NCBI GenBank assembly: GCA_964030475.1
Contig: CAXIPT010000021.1
Coordinates: 177,256 to 241,255 of the forward strand
Direction of reading: 5' to 3'
Length of the DNA: 64,000 nucleotides
Source: Tethya wilhelma
Taxonomy: Eukaryota > Porifera > Demospongiae > Tethyida > Tethyidae
The number at the start of each line of letters is the position of its first letter. Within the stretch, counting starts at the first letter, position 1. This document shows positions 46,546-58,776 of this stretch, in pieces. Under the pieces are notes generated by a model. The model was not told where the DNA came from, did no database searches, and saw only the letters and a program-made list of their open reading frames with translations. The translations under genes and the position numbers were made by a program.

Positions 46546-47640
46546 ACAAATTGGCGTAGTTGGCAGTTCTCACTTCAGCAGCTGGAAAGTCTTACTTACA
46601 GACATGCCAACTCTCACGCGTTTAGTGTGAGACACACGCATTTGAGCTTATTCTCACGCTCACCCGCATACAGTTTCAAAACTCACGCATTCTGCTGTAC
46701 TCTGTTTGGCCACGAAAGCTTAGCCTATTAAATTAGTCGTACAGGGTGAATTTTTTCTTGGTAGAAAAGCTCATGTTGCATATTGCTTGTTTATCTCATC
46801 ATATGCATAGTATTATTGTTAGTTAGCTTGTTCTTGGCCCAGATTCCTTCTTTGTAAATGTTTTTATATTTAATTTTGTGAATGAGCTAGGAGGAGCCTG
46901 GGAAAGCGGCTGTAAATTACATAGTATCGTCTGTGCTAGTTCTTTGTCTGTCCTAGCCTATAGACATTCTATACACTCTAACCTCCAAAAAGGATACATT
47001 AGGGACAATATAAATTCAGCTTGTTTGTTGTTGAAGTGTTCTCTTCTCAGAGATTCTGTTTGTAATGCTTTAATATAGGGAATTGGAATTTTGGGTAACT
47101 GAGAATCGTCCACAGTCGGAGGTTCTACTGTATGTAGCTATAATTGTAATAATCAGGTTCTTTTAGTACTAGCTATTACAGGTTTTGATCTGGAGTAGGT
47201 ACTTACAGGTACTAGCTACTTACAGGTTTTGATCTGGAGTAGGATGAATGTACAGCTGATAGAGGAACATTTTATTGGAGCATCTTACCAATTAATATTG
47301 TTGCAGTATATTAGTGCAATTATGGTATCACTCCAGTGAACTTGAACAATCCATCTCAAACTATGATCAATATTTTTAGCCATGCATGTCATACAATCTG
47401 ACAGTATCAAAGTCCAGCGAGAGAGGGGCAGTAATTACATGCACTGCATGGCATGTGCATGTAACTTCCGGGTCATCAGTTGTCCGTGCAATGGAAATTT
47501 ACACTAAAAGTATTATATGCAAGAGAATTAGTTCAGACAATAATGAATATTCCAAGTTATACCTGCAGTAAATGATATAATGCTGTAAGTACTGATTAAT
47601 TTCAACAGTCACAAAGGGGTTAATAGCGAATTTTTTAATT
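46546..47640. other. No gene recognised
   Basis: AT-rich, with a local direct duplication around CTTACAGGTTTTGATCTGGA (about 47180-47240). No protein pattern is seen. Confidence 0.35.
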
Positions 47641-47646
47641 GGCTAA

Positions 47647-47880
47647 CCTTCTCTCCCTAAGGCCACTTGATTTCCACCTGTAACTCCATATTTCCCTGCA
47701 AGTTTAGTCCAGTTAATTTGTTCATCCTCTTCCCACTTGTTAGCTTCTTCAAGGAGCTTTTCTGCGTCAAATGTAATGTTAGAGGGAGTTACACCATGGG
47801 TTCAATTTCGAAGGGGAGTTGCTGCTGTACGTTCCATGGCCAAATTTCGTGTTTCACATGCTTGAGCAAGTCAAATGTTA
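47647..47880 (-). pseudogene. Fragment of a TE-encoded protein (INWSALA-like domain)
   Basis: The minus strand reads TPSNITFDAEKLLEEANKWE, EDEQINWTKLAG and, in the next frame, KYGVTGGNQVALGREG. I recall this FDAxKLLEEA...INW...G pattern from unnamed sponge, lancelet and coral TE proteins. A stop lies upstream (after ATPLRN) and a frameshift follows LAG. It is a short isolated relic. Confidence 0.35.
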
Positions 47881-47899
47881 TTGTACTTGCTAAATGATA

Positions 47900-50560
47900 G
47901 CCTATTTTGTATTAGTATATCACTGTCTTGTTCACGTAGTATTGAATATCTGATATTGATAGTTCGTTTTTTTATTTCTGTTTCATGTCCTGGGAAGAAC
48001 TAGTATGCCCATATATGGATCATGGATTGCAATGCATATAAATTTATACACTGTACATGTGAAATACCTGGTTAATGTTGAAGGCAACAATTTTAGCTGT
48101 TTCTCAAACACATGCAGGCATCAGCATCAATCATGACCTATAGTGAGGGCCGGGAGTATAAAACACACCGTGCTATCTATAGAATCGACGTAAATTTATT
48201 CATATACTGGTAGATGGCACATGACAGGTCATGCAGCTCAAGTTATCAAACTCTCCCTCCAATGACCTATACAGGTAGACTGGCGAGCCATGGAGATTAA
48301 CCTACAGGAAGATTCAGGCTTCCTGTACACTAGAAACTCTCTCCCAAGCCCTCCGTATCTGAGAGAAATACTACTTAAGAACTACTTGGCTCTAGGTTTT
48401 ATTGTGTATAATTGAGATTTTAATACAGGCACTTAAATTATAAAGCGCTTGAAAATGAAACAGAATTAAGGGACAGTGACATGTAAATCTTACTTATAAA
48501 GCTTACCGTGCACTTGCAACTCGATCGTTTCTTGATCAAACCGGTTAACCATAGATGGCAGTCTTTGACTTTACTTTAATAAAACGCCTATTCAAATACA
48601 TGCGTCTACGTGATAAAATTTTTAAAATATTCATAAGTGCTACAAGCATTATACAAGCCTTTTACAACAATTTGACAAGGTAGTACAAATTGACAGCGGC
48701 GCGCTCCAAAATTATACTATAGCTGCCTTAACTGTCGTGAGTATTATTATGCAACAACTAAGGTTGATGTAAAGTTACATAAAGGCTCTGAGAGTAGACT
48801 GACCGATGTGCAATTTCGTGATGTTTTAGCATTTAGCTAGTGTTTAACAATTAACTAATTATTATTGTTTTGTTGTTTACCCTTTTCCTCTTGCGCCTAT
48901 TTTTGGCGTGTTATATTACAATTATATTACAATTTGTCGCCTGCATCGTTTTATATGAGCAATATGCGGCTTTTCTTTAGCACATCTTGTAGTTGAGTTG
49001 CAGTTGTTTCATCGTCAGCTTGGCACGTTTGTAAGATAACACTAACTGAGTGATAGTTTGACGCGAAAAATGAAGATTATAGTCCTTCTTTAGCTTTCTC
49101 ACAATTTCTGCTTGTTCTTAGCGTAGAGGGTAACAATATTCTTCTTCGTTGCAACGTCTAACTGAGGCATCTTTCCGGCATGGATGTATACTTGACTCTT
49201 TTATAGTAACTCATGCATGGCCATTCCATTCAAAAATTAATTACTGCATGAACATTGTCTGAAGTTCACCTCATTACTGGTGTAATTCACATGAAGTGAA
49301 ATGTACTTCATGTGTAATACATTACACACACATTTTATTTTCTACATTATGTATGTATTTCTGTGAAGAACACTGAAATTAGTGTTTATGCATTGAAGCT
49401 GTAAGGAACTTCAGCAACTTTTTTTTGACAGGTACTGTAGTTTGCTGTACTTTTTGGTTTGACATACTTGTTTATATAGAAAAAATTACCGCACAGAATC
49501 AGCTGTAATTTGAAGTAGGTAGGGTAAGCGCCTTTGTTCTAGTGTGCATTAAATAAAGTGATATTAATATGTTCTACCGTACTTGATAGCAGTAAAGGTT
49601 TAGATACCGGTAAACTGTTTTTTTAGCGCTGTAATTGTGTCATCATTTTAACTTAATTAGCAATGATAACAGTTGCTATGGTAACCAAATTTGTCAAAAG
49701 TATTGCAGAAGCATGCTACTTTATGATCATATAATATAGTAAAGATATGTGTCAAGATTATGCCACAGCAACTACTCATATCCTAATACTAAAAATGTAC
49801 AATTTTATGTGACCCTTGCCTTATGTATGGCCCATGAGGAACAGCCATGGAGGCTATTATGATATTCTACAGATCAAGTAATAATACTTGATTCGTAGTT
49901 ACAATCATTCAATCAACATTCATGGATGGATGCAGCCAATGTTACTACAGTGGAATCAGTCAGAATAATTATTGTGATTTGCTATAGTACTGAGACAGGT
50001 CGTCTTAATTATTGGAGACTGCATAGCTATAACTGATATGCATACACACAGTGACAGGATAAAACTCAATGGCCAGATCATGACTGGCATCTTGGCAAAG
50101 TGTTGGCACGTTTATAAGACTGTTTTATACAAAAATTTTTGTATGCATGAGATAGCTTCCCTCCCCCTTCCCCCACCCCCCTAGCTCTACTATCTCATCT
50201 ATTTTGTAATGATGTCATGTATATCATACTGGGTATAATAACATTCTATCTTGGTCCATGCAATGATGCATATATTTGACCAAGTCTGAGACACATGACT
50301 TCTGTAACAGCACACAAAACATGACTGCTTGTGACAGCTCCTCTTGTGACGTGTCATTCTTCTGCTCATCAATTATAAGTTGATAATCCTTGCAAGGAGT
50401 GTGTCAGGGCCCACCATCTAGGATTGCAATAATTAATGTGCATACAACAGTAGCTATAATTTGACACTTTTCCACATTATTGCATAAAGGTCAAAGTACA
50501 CTGAATTGGCAACATTCCTGTGGCAACGTTACTGTCTCTAGTTGCTTTCTGGTTTTACCA
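47900..50560. other. Gene-poor AT-rich stretch
   Basis: No frame above background, no TIR pair and no repeat shared with other parts of the window were recognised. A poly-C/T patch lies near 50161-50190. Confidence 0.35.
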
Positions 50561-50709
50561 TGTTTTAGGCCTCATTAGATATAAATAGTAGCTTAAGCCT
50601 TTTAGTGCCAAACACTCAGTTTTTGCAGTTATTTGCATGGATATTTGTATTGCACTAGCGGGCCATCCTTGCTATTCTTATGTACCCAGTACTACTGTAC
50701 TGGGAATAA
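50561..50709 (+). repeat. Family A 3' terminal fragment
   Basis: TTTTAGGCCTCATTAG, AGCCTTTTAGTGCCAAACAC and the terminal hairpin CCCAGTACTACTGTACTGGG are recognisable but more diverged than in other copies. The 5' part is missing. Confidence 0.65.
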
Positions 50710-50714
50710 TGGTG

Positions 50715-50850
50715 ATGGTAGTACATATGGTGCTTCCAGTGTGTAGTGATTCCAGTGTTTATAGTGATGCTAGTGTTTATGGTGATTCCAGTGTCTTTGG
50801 TGATTCTAGTGTACCCGGTGTTTATGGTGTATAGGGATGCTAGTGTCTAT
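50715..50850 (+). repeat. 18-bp minisatellite
   Basis: About seven imperfect units of the type GTGATTCCAGTGTTTATG directly downstream of the family A fragment. The reading frame across it gives a Ser/Val/Tyr repeat but shows no sign of being a gene. Confidence 0.75.
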
Positions 50851-51214
50851 GGTTAATCCAGCATGCTGTTGTCATGCAGTCTTTCAGCAACTCAATGGAA
50901 AATATAAAACATCCTAAGCAAAACTATTGCAACTGCATGTATAACGTAATGCTACAATGTTTTGCGTGTGATTTAATTTTGCGAACAGAACCTGACTCGC
51001 AAAAATAAGATCGCAGCACTTTAGTTCAATTTCTAATGGGTGTGGTTCAGCTAAATATTCATTACATAATCATTCAAAAACTGTAACACGTGTTGTACGT
51101 ACAGATCAAAGTTGTTAATAAAACTAGAAGTGAAGAGCCAATAAGAGAAGGTAGCAATCTAGGTGAGAAATGCCAAGTATTGGTATGTCTCAGGGGTACC
51201 AATCACTTGTTATT

Positions 51215-52271
51215 TGTGACCAAATTTGCGAAAACCGACCAGGTAGTACTTTCCGCGAATTTTGAGTTAGCAATTGCAGAGTAAACTATACCTCATTGCA
51301 GCTAGCTATGTTCCAAATTTGAAGCAGCTAGGCGCTATAGTTTTGGAGATATGAGCTCAAGTATACTGACCATTTATTCCAATTTTACTCGCTAAAAACG
51401 TGATCGAATACATTGCTAAGTGTGAGTACACGAACTCCGTATACTATCCGTGTTACAAACAATTTATGTTTGTGGTACAATTTTCATGTAGTATCAGAAT
51501 ATGCATGAATTTTGTCGAAGTGCTAGTTAAAACTTACTTTATGGAGCTTTTTCAAAGACACAGAAGACCAGAGAGCCTTCCAGGAGGACTCACCAACGTA
51601 GTAAGTCTACTAAGTAGAATAATGTAGCGGGTGGGCTGTAACTAGAGTAACTAGGCTATAAATGGCAGCGCCCAATAGTAAATGCATGTATCTGTACCTA
51701 TTCTAGCAGTAGAAAATAGTCTAGCTACCCATTGAATCATAAGCGCTTAGCTTCTATCTCCCACAAATTTCATTGTAAACTTATAATACACAATGTACAC
51801 AACATTCATTCCTTTTTATGCAGATAAACAGCTCCTGGTATAGCCCAGCAATTCTGCAACACTGTAGGCCGTCTTCTGATGATCTTTAAGCGATTTCTTT
51901 CTGCTAGAAGTGTTTAGTTTGTAAAGAATTCACTGTTTTTTGTTTGAAATTATTTTTATAGTGAGATGCACAAGCAGCAGCTGCATCGTGTACTTTATCA
52001 GAATTACTAATCAATAAACATAGCAACATATCCCGTGTACTAACGGGAGAGAAGCTAGCCAAGGCTGACATAGCTGCATTTAAGCGCTCATATCTCAGCA
52101 ATTGAAGCAGCCCCACCCATAAAATCTCGTCTGCAGCTCGCCAAGGTATGCCCCTCCCCTCTTGTGCAAAAAAATGAATTTCTTGCACACGTTGCGAATT
52201 ACACTAAAACCGGCGATTACTACAAACAAGGTTTGGTACTACCTGGTCGGTCTTCCAAAAATTCGGTCACA
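51215..52271. mobile_element. TGTGACC-ended element, copy 1
   Basis: Ends begin TGTGACCAAATTTGCGAAAA and TGTGACCGAATTTTTGGAAG (minus strand), and both continue ACCGACCAGGTAGTAC; TIR about 40 bp with mismatches. It is homologous throughout to 61408-62481, for example ATTTGAAGCAGCTAGGCGCT and CGGGAGAGAAGCTAGCC. No transposase. The second copy shows TA flanks, suggesting a Tc1/mariner-type mechanism. Confidence 0.8.
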
Positions 52272-52326
52272 TTTGCCTTTGGTTTATTTTAACTTGTTAT
52301 TGCGAGAAACAAGTAGAAGGTGATCA

Positions 52327-53499
52327 TGAGCGGTACTGGTATTTTGAAGTATTTCACGGTGACCCACAAGCTTCCTCTAGCAAAAGACACACCAATTGGA
52401 GAGAACGCCTTGAGGGAGGCCAACAAGAGTGTGAAGCGAATTCTGGAAGCTTAGAACAGTATACAGCCACGCAAGAAGAGGTCTAATACGAATTTCACGA
52501 TACAGACAGAGCCCAAATTGGCAAGTACGCTGCCGAGAACAGGAATAGTGCTGCTCAACTCCACTTCAAAGCCAAACGCAACAACCCAAGCAAAGCGCAC
52601 TGTTACTCAGGAGGAGTATGCAGCACTACGACTCAGCTACCCTCATCAAATTTCTGGGATGGCAAAGGTTCACAAAGTACTACAAAAATTTATCATTAAT
52701 TGGGATCAGACACCCATTAACGTTTGCCCATCAACCAATTGGACCATGGCTGAAACAGGTTTGAAAAGAGTGGAGATTGTTGCCCTGAATGACAAACGAC
52801 AGATTACGTATACACTAGCAGTCACCCTTTCTGGAGAGTTCCTTCCACCTCAAATTATCTACCAAGGAAAAACAGAGAGATGCCACCCAGCATTCACTAT
52901 TCCCGAAGGCTATGACATTTGGCACTCTCACAATCACTGGGCAAATGAAACAACTGTACTGAGGTACATTAACAGTGTCATTTTGCCCTATATTGCGAAA
53001 GTGAAGAAAGAGAAATCGTTTCCTCCTGATCAACATGCAATCGTCATATACGATGTTTTCAAGGGGCATCGTGTGGAAGAGGTGGACACCCTCCTGGAAG
53101 AGAAGAAAGTGATCTCAGTTGTGCCCAGTAACTGTACTGATCAACTACAAACATTAGATTTAAGTATGAACAAGCCCATAAAGATCACCTTCGTTCAAGC
53201 TTTCGTAAGTGGTATGCAGAAAAAGTAGTTGAACAGATCACTAAGGGAATAAAGCCAGAGGTTGACACAAGACTCTCTGTACTGAAAGAACTTCAAGCAC
53301 GGTGGATTGTATCCGCATGTGATCACATCACATCAACCCCAACAATTATTGTCAATGGTTCAAAGCTGCAGGAATCAAGGAGGCAGTTAAGCAGCCGGAT
53401 ACACTCTCTACTCCTGACCCTGGTGAGAATGAGGATCTTGATCCTTTTGAAGCTGTTGCTGGTACCGCCTCAGAAGATGAATTTGTCCTTGACTCATAA
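52327..53499 (+). pseudogene. pogo-type DDE transposase, frameshifted
   Basis: Starts MSGTGILKYFTVTHKLPLAK; a stop follows at about 52452 and a frame change leads to the 52518-53228 frame. The DDE_1 core is readable: first Asp in IINWDQTPINV, an AVTLSGEFLPPQIIYQGKTE block, second Asp in IVIYDVFKGH, third Asp region in NCTDQLQTLDLSMNKPIK. After that the frame shifts (SSFRKWYAEKVVEQITKG) and again near 53330, reaching an acidic tail that ends EDEFVLDS at TAA 53497-53499. Several disruptions make it a clear pseudogene of a pogo-like element. Confidence 0.8.
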
Positions 53500-53684
53500 G
53501 ACTAAATAATTTGTAAACTGTGTTATTTGCATGTATGCATATTAGTGTAGCTACATCTTACAACCATCATATTTTTTGTGATTGTTTCGGTTATCATCTC
53601 TTGCATCTGATCAAGACATTGTCATGTATAATAATTGGTATGAAAAGAAAATGGAATGTAGTATACAATAGTACAGTTTTCAGT

Positions 53685-54038
53685 TCAGCATGGTGCTTTC
53701 TTGGTAGCTAGAATCTCTTTCATCCTGAGAAGTAGCTTTCTTGGTCCACTGAATTTATAGCAGCAAGGGACTTCCAAACCCTTTCCGCATTTTCTTTTGC
53801 CTGTAACTTCACATAAAATCTCACCTCTGTGGTTCAAAAAGTGCCAAAATGTCCTAGATAACTCCCTTGGCACATGGCCTACCACAGTTCCATCCTCTTT
53901 CACAAGGGCTACTGCATGCTGGTCATGAATGTTGTCTGCTTGTTTACTAACACATAGCTTTTCTCCATGGAGTGGTATCCAAATGGCCTTGTATATGTGA
54001 TGACCTCGAATCATGATTTCCAAGACAAAGGTAGCCAT
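53685..54038 (-). CDS. Small HIRAN-like protein, intact 117-residue frame
   Basis: The frame is open from ATG 54038 (MATFVLEIMIRGHHIYKAIW) to TGA 53685-53687. Its core NIHDQHAVALVKEDGTVVGH followed by VPRELSR matches the NxxDxNAVxV...GxxVGHLPR pattern of HIRAN domains, which bind DNA 3' ends in helicases such as HLTF. Here the domain stands alone with a C-terminal GLEVPCCYKFSGPRKLLLRM. It faces the pogo pseudogene tail to tail (about 185 bp apart). It could be a host gene or a TE accessory gene, as similar stand-alone proteins are multicopy in sponges and corals (recollection). It is one of the few intact frames here. Confidence 0.55.
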   Translation of the reverse strand: MATFVLEIMIRGHHIYKAIWIPLHGEKLCVSKQADNIHDQHAVALVKEDGTVVGHVPRELSRTFWHFLNHRGEILCEVTGKRKCGKGLEVPCCYKFSGPRKLLLRMKEILATKKAPC

Positions 54039-54147
54039 ATCCTCGAATTTGCTTTCAGTCACACGTACACTTGCTGTCTTTTTGGCCGGCCTTTTTTTAC
54101 ATATAGCACGCGCGCATCTACAAAAATTGCAACGACCATAACCAGCA

Positions 54148-54260
54148 ATTTATGGGCGGAGCTACTGCCGCGCCGCAACGCAAAAAAAAAGATCGCAAAA
54201 TGTATTTATTTAGTCAAAATTCTTTAATTAGCAAGAGTTTCTCACTCGAAAAACATTGTA
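54148..54260. repeat. Dispersed repeat shared with 50-165
   Basis: ATTTATGGGCGGAGCTAC, a CAAAATTCTT segment and GAGTTTCTCACTC occur in the same order at 54-160. Part of a longer unidentified repeat. Confidence 0.5.
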
Positions 54261-54988
54261 GCATTACAGCAGTAATCGAGTAAGCCACCAATTATCAGCC
54301 ACCAGCAGTATTCAGCTGCCCCTAGTGTGAAAACCAAACGTCTTGCAGAAATCAAACTTACACCAAAAAAAAATTTATCATAAAAAGTTGGTGTGGAGTT
54401 GCCATACTTCAGCCCCACCTTATATCCCAGCTTCGAGCGACAACGCAATTTGCAAAGCAACCGAAAATTGCTTATTTCAGCTAAAAATAACCGCAATTCG
54501 GACAGAATAAAATAAAACAGGACCAACTCTGTAAGATAGCTGAATGCTTCCTCTTCTGTGCATAAGGTACTAAACTCCAGGCCTTGCTAGATGCAGCAAA
54601 TAAATTGGTATGTAAATACAATCGTGCCATTTAACTTACGGACTGCCCTATCAGACTTTGATGCATGCGCATTTCTATTACAAATTCAGGAGGCTTTAGT
54701 GACTCTGCTGCCGCATGTTTTTGTGAAGAATTTGTGGAGGCTTTATTTAAGCCTTGTAATTTTGAAATAGGTTACCTAAATGTTTCTTCTACTTAAAATA
54801 TATCATTTGAATGCCTATAAACCATTTTTCAGTTTGAATGCCTTAGGGATTTAGGCCAGAAATGTACCAGCAGTATTTTTCATATTTGAATGAAAGGGTG
54901 TACAAGTCTAAAACCAAGAGCATCTGTGTAAATCCTTTATTTTCAAGCAAACGACCAGCTAAGTATAAAGAGTGGAGACCAGAACAAA

Positions 54989-55635
54989 TGTGACCCTCTC
55001 TGAGAAAACCAAGCATAATGCGCAAAAATTGATTTTCTTTTTTATGCGACCATTACCTAGTATAACCTTTAAACTATTGATTCTGCAAATATGAGCTCCT
55101 GGGCGCTTGTAGTTGCAGAGATATGAGCGCTTATACACGCGGAGCGCCCATACTAAAGATTGCAGAGTTTGCAATTTTTATACGTAACTATGGAATGAAT
55201 TACGTAATCCGTATACTTCCGGAAACGGCAATGAATAATTTAACGCTCGAGTGCTAGCATCGTTTTACAAAGCTTAGAGAAGACAGTCAAGGAGCCAAAT
55301 GAAGGATAAAGAGATAGTTAGAGCAAGAAAGGGACAAGAAGCGCTCCATTAGCGCTCGTTTTGAAGAACAGCTGGACTGAATTTTTAATTATTCACCACA
55401 ACAGCTCCGTGTAATGGACGCTAAGCGCTCTGACACGGGTAACTTCTAGGAGCTATAACTCGGTAACTAAAGCGTTTTATAAGCTAAAAATTATATATTT
55501 GTGTAGCTAAATGATTATTCTATCTGTATAAGCTGCCATGCAAAAATTGTGTATTTTGATCAGACCTACTAAAATGGCCTAGTTCACAAATTACTACATA
55601 GCGCATTATGCTTGGTTTGCTCAGAGAAGGTCACA
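54989..55635. mobile_element. TGTGACCCTCTCTGAG-ended element, copy 1
   Basis: Inverted ends TGTGACCCTCTCTGAGAAAA and TGTGACCTTCTCTGAGCAAA (minus strand), both continuing with CCAAGCATAATGCGC. Closely matches 57277-57894 throughout (for example ACCATTACCTAGTATAACCT and AGCTATAACTCGGTAACTAA). It ends two bases before the start codon of the Tigger-like transposase at 55637. Noncoding. Confidence 0.8.
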
Positions 55636-55636
55636 A

Positions 55637-56774
55637 ATGAGTAAAGCACTCAAGTCCATAACAGACGATGGCTTATCGGTAAGAAGGGCAGCAATGGAAT
55701 ATGGTGTTCCACGAACAACTGTTGGGGATTAAGTGAGTGGAAAAGTAGCGGATGGATGTAGATCTCGATACTTGAGTGATTCCGAAGAAGCTGAGTTGGT
55801 TCAGTTTCTAGTTGGGTGTGCCAAAGTTGGATATCCTAGAAGGAGAATGGAAGTTATTGCAATGGTACAACAGGTATCTGATCTTAGAGGGCAGGGCACA
55901 TGTGTAACACATGGATGGTGGGAGAGGTTCTGTTCCAGACACCTCGAGGTTTCCCTAAGAAGTGTCTCAGTTCTATCCTCTATCCCATAGTCATGTAATG
56001 GGGACCTAGTCAAGAAGCTCTAAATGAGAATTTTTTCAACTCCAGGCCTTGAATTTATATTAATATATATAATATATAATATATATATTATATATATAAT
56101 ATAAATTGATATACTGGAATATACCTTAAGGAAATACGACCTTGAAAGCAAACCAGGATCTCTCTTCAACATGGACGAGACTGGAATGCCACTAGACCCT
56201 AAGGCATGGAAAGTTGTTATTCCTAAAGGTATGAAAAATGCATCTCTAATTTCGTCTGGCAGTTACTGTAGTGGGATGTGTTAGTGCTGCAGGCGTAGCT
56301 ATACCACCATTGATTGTATGGGATAGAAAGACCCTTCATCCTGACATGACTAATGATGAAGTTCCAGGAAGTTTTTGTGGCCTGACATGTAATGAATGGA
56401 TGAATATGGATCTCTTTGAAAATTTGTTCACACTTCACTTTTTGAGATATTCACCACCGATTAGGCCATTGTTGTTACGTATGGATGGGTACAGTTCACA
56501 TTATAGTCCTTCTGCAGTAAATTTTGCTGCAGATAATGAAGTAATCTTGTTAACCTTGCCCACACGTGCAACCCAACCTCTGGACAAGGGCTGTTTTGGT
56601 CCGTTAAAAGCTGCCTGGAGGGATGTTTGTCAAGAGTACATCACAAAGAACCCAGGAAAGGTTGTAACCAGTTTGTCATTCTCACCTTTGTTTTCTAAAA
56701 CTTGGAAAAAGTCAATGACAATTCAGAATATTATCAAGGTTACTGGTATTTTCCCAGTTGATAGAGATAACTGA
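55637..56774 (+). pseudogene. Tigger/jerky-like DDE transposase
   Basis: ATG at 55637 opens an HTH (psq) region SKALKSITDDGLSVRRAAME, GVPRTTVGD, then a stop (55732) and a CENP-B-type HTH (LSDSEEAELVQFLVGCAKVG, THGWWERFCSRH). An AT-rich tract (56050-56110) follows. The DDE_1 domain then shows all three acidic positions: FNMDETGMPLDPK, LLLRMDGYSSHYSP and ATQPLDKGCFGPLKAAWRDV, ending VTGIFPVDRDN at 56774. A frame change near 56260 separates the first Asp from the rest. A dead but nearly complete transposase. Confidence 0.8.
56050..56110. repeat. (TA)n-like AT tract
   Basis: Alternating TA/AT, strongly self-complementary, inside the Tigger-like pseudogene between its HTH and DDE parts. Confidence 0.85.
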
Positions 56775-57276
56775 TCCAGAAATATTTGGGTGGGGGTGGC
56801 TGGGATAGACAATGCTCTGCAACTCCAATTAAACGAAATTTAAGAAATATGTGACGTGTCAAGTGAAAACCTGACATTTGGGAAATTATTGATTTTGGAG
56901 TAAAATGTGGTTTTAGTTTAATTCGCGTTTTTGCACAAATTTTTTTTACTGCACGGATGGGTTGTGCTACATTTCAGCATGCTCTACGCAAAATTTGAGG
57001 GGTGGAGCTGCTTCTGTTGCAGAGATATAGACAGTAATACCAGCCTAGTTCTTTTCTATTTAGTTGCTAACACAGAGAACAGTTGCTATGCTGTGCAACA
57101 GACCATAGCGAATATTAATGAGATAGGCAGCTGCTGCTAAAAATGAATTATTGTTCAGTGTTATTTCTGCTTTATAGGCTTTTGTTCACAGAATTTTGTT
57201 ACAGCATATGCACAGAGAGATCAGCTGAAGCTTCTGATAATTATGCTTGCTTTGCAAAATTGCAAAAAGTAATATA

Positions 57277-57894
57277 TGTGACCCTCTCTGGTACAGTGCG
57301 CAAAAATTGATTTTTTTTTTATGCGACCATTACCTAGTATAACCTTTGAACTATTGATTCTACAAATATGAGCTTTGTAGTTGCAGAGATATGAGGGCTT
57401 ATACACGCGGAGCGCCCATACTAAAGATTGCAGAGTTTGCAAATTTTATACGTAACTATGGAATGAATTACATAATCCGTAAACAGCAATGAATAATTCA
57501 ACGCTCGAGCCCTAGCATTGTTTTACAAAGCTTAGAGAAGACAATCAAGGAGCCAAACGTAGGATATAGGGATAGTTAGAACAAGAAAGAGACAAGAAGT
57601 GCTTCACTAGCGCTCGTTTTAAAGAACAGCTTGGAGTGAATTTTTAATTATTCTTGACAACAGCTCTGTGTAATGGACACTAAGCGCTTTGACACGGGTA
57701 GCTTCTAGGAGCTATAACTCAGTAACTAAAGCGTTTTAGAAGCTAAAAATTATATATTTGTGTAGCTAAATGATTATACTATCTGTATAAGCTGACATGC
57801 AAAAATTGTGTATTTTGACCAGACCTACTAAAATGGCCTAGTATTCAAAATACTATGTAACACATTATGCTTGGTTTGCTCAGAGAAGGTCACA
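57277..57894. mobile_element. TGTGACCCTCTCTG-ended element, copy 2
   Basis: Same family as 54989-55635 with a shorter left TIR. Flanks read AATATA on the left and TATGTT on the right, consistent with a TA target duplication. It lies directly upstream of the hAT pseudogene. Confidence 0.8.
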
Positions 57895-57898
57895 TATG

Positions 57899-58768
57899 TT
57901 TAAATGAACATCTAAGACATGGACCAAGGAATGCTAGGTATACTAGTAAAACCATACAAAATGAAATTTTAGAAATTGCAGCTGACTAAATTCGGGGTTT
58001 CTACAGGAATTGTTTAAAACAATGTCCACACTTTTCTCTAATGGCTGATGAGGTTACCTTTCGTGGAAAAGAGATATTGTCAGTTTGTTTATGTTTCCTA
58101 GAAGTTAATAATGTAAGCTTTGATGTAAAGCCAAATATACATGAGGTTTTATTGGATTTCACTTTTTTGAAGAGGATAACTGGGCAATCTATTGCAGAAG
58201 CGTACTTTCTGTCCTTGAAAAACATGAAATTAATGTAAAAATTGTCATGGTCAAGCTTACAACACCACTAGTTCTAAGAGTTCCAGGTGTGCAGGCTCAT
58301 ATCAAAACCTGATGCAGACTACCAAGGTTGCTGTCTGCATAGTCTGAATTTAGTGATATGCAAAGCTTCAACAATTCCAGTAGTAATAAACATGTATGAC
58401 AGTTGTCAACAAGCATAATTATTTTTCCACACAGACAGCGATTTCTAGAAAGTGTTGAAGCCTATTCTTGCCCAACTGCTAAGAAAGTAAAAATCAAAGG
58501 CTTGTGCCAAACTAGGTGGGTGGAAAGACATTCAACATTTGATACTATCCACGAGCTTTTATCCAGCCCAAGTGATTGTGAACTTCTTCAATTTTGTATG
58601 ATTAATAGTACTGTGAATGCTCTTTGTTTATTACAGGCAGTGTATTTCAATTATTGTAACAGAGTATGCTTGCAAAGACCTGTAGTTTTAAAATTTTGAA
58701 GTGCATGTTGCTTGAGAAAAAAGGGGGGTGGCTAGCCACCCTATCCACCCCCCCTGGATGAGCCCCTG
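57899..58768 (+). pseudogene. hAT-type transposase fragment (DUF4371-like) with a possible 3' terminus
   Basis: Broken frames carry GPRNARYTSKTIQNEILEIA, CPHFSLMADEVTFRGKEILS, FDVKPNIHEVLLDFTFLKRI, TGQSIAEAYFLS and, after frame changes, SCPTAKKVKIKGLCQTRWVE and RHSTFDTIHELL. This is the DUF4371/hAT pattern of ZMYM- and THAP0-related animal transposases. Stops interrupt at about 57985 and 58238. At 58749-58768 the sequence CCCCCTGGATGAGCCCCTG looks like a hAT terminal inverted repeat, but the partner end is not found. The C-terminal dimerisation domain is missing. Confidence 0.7.
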
Positions 58769-58776
58769 ATAAAGTA

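Noticed and set aside
50637..50834. Ser/Val/Tyr-repeat protein
   Set aside because: Translation of an 18-bp minisatellite downstream of a TE fragment.
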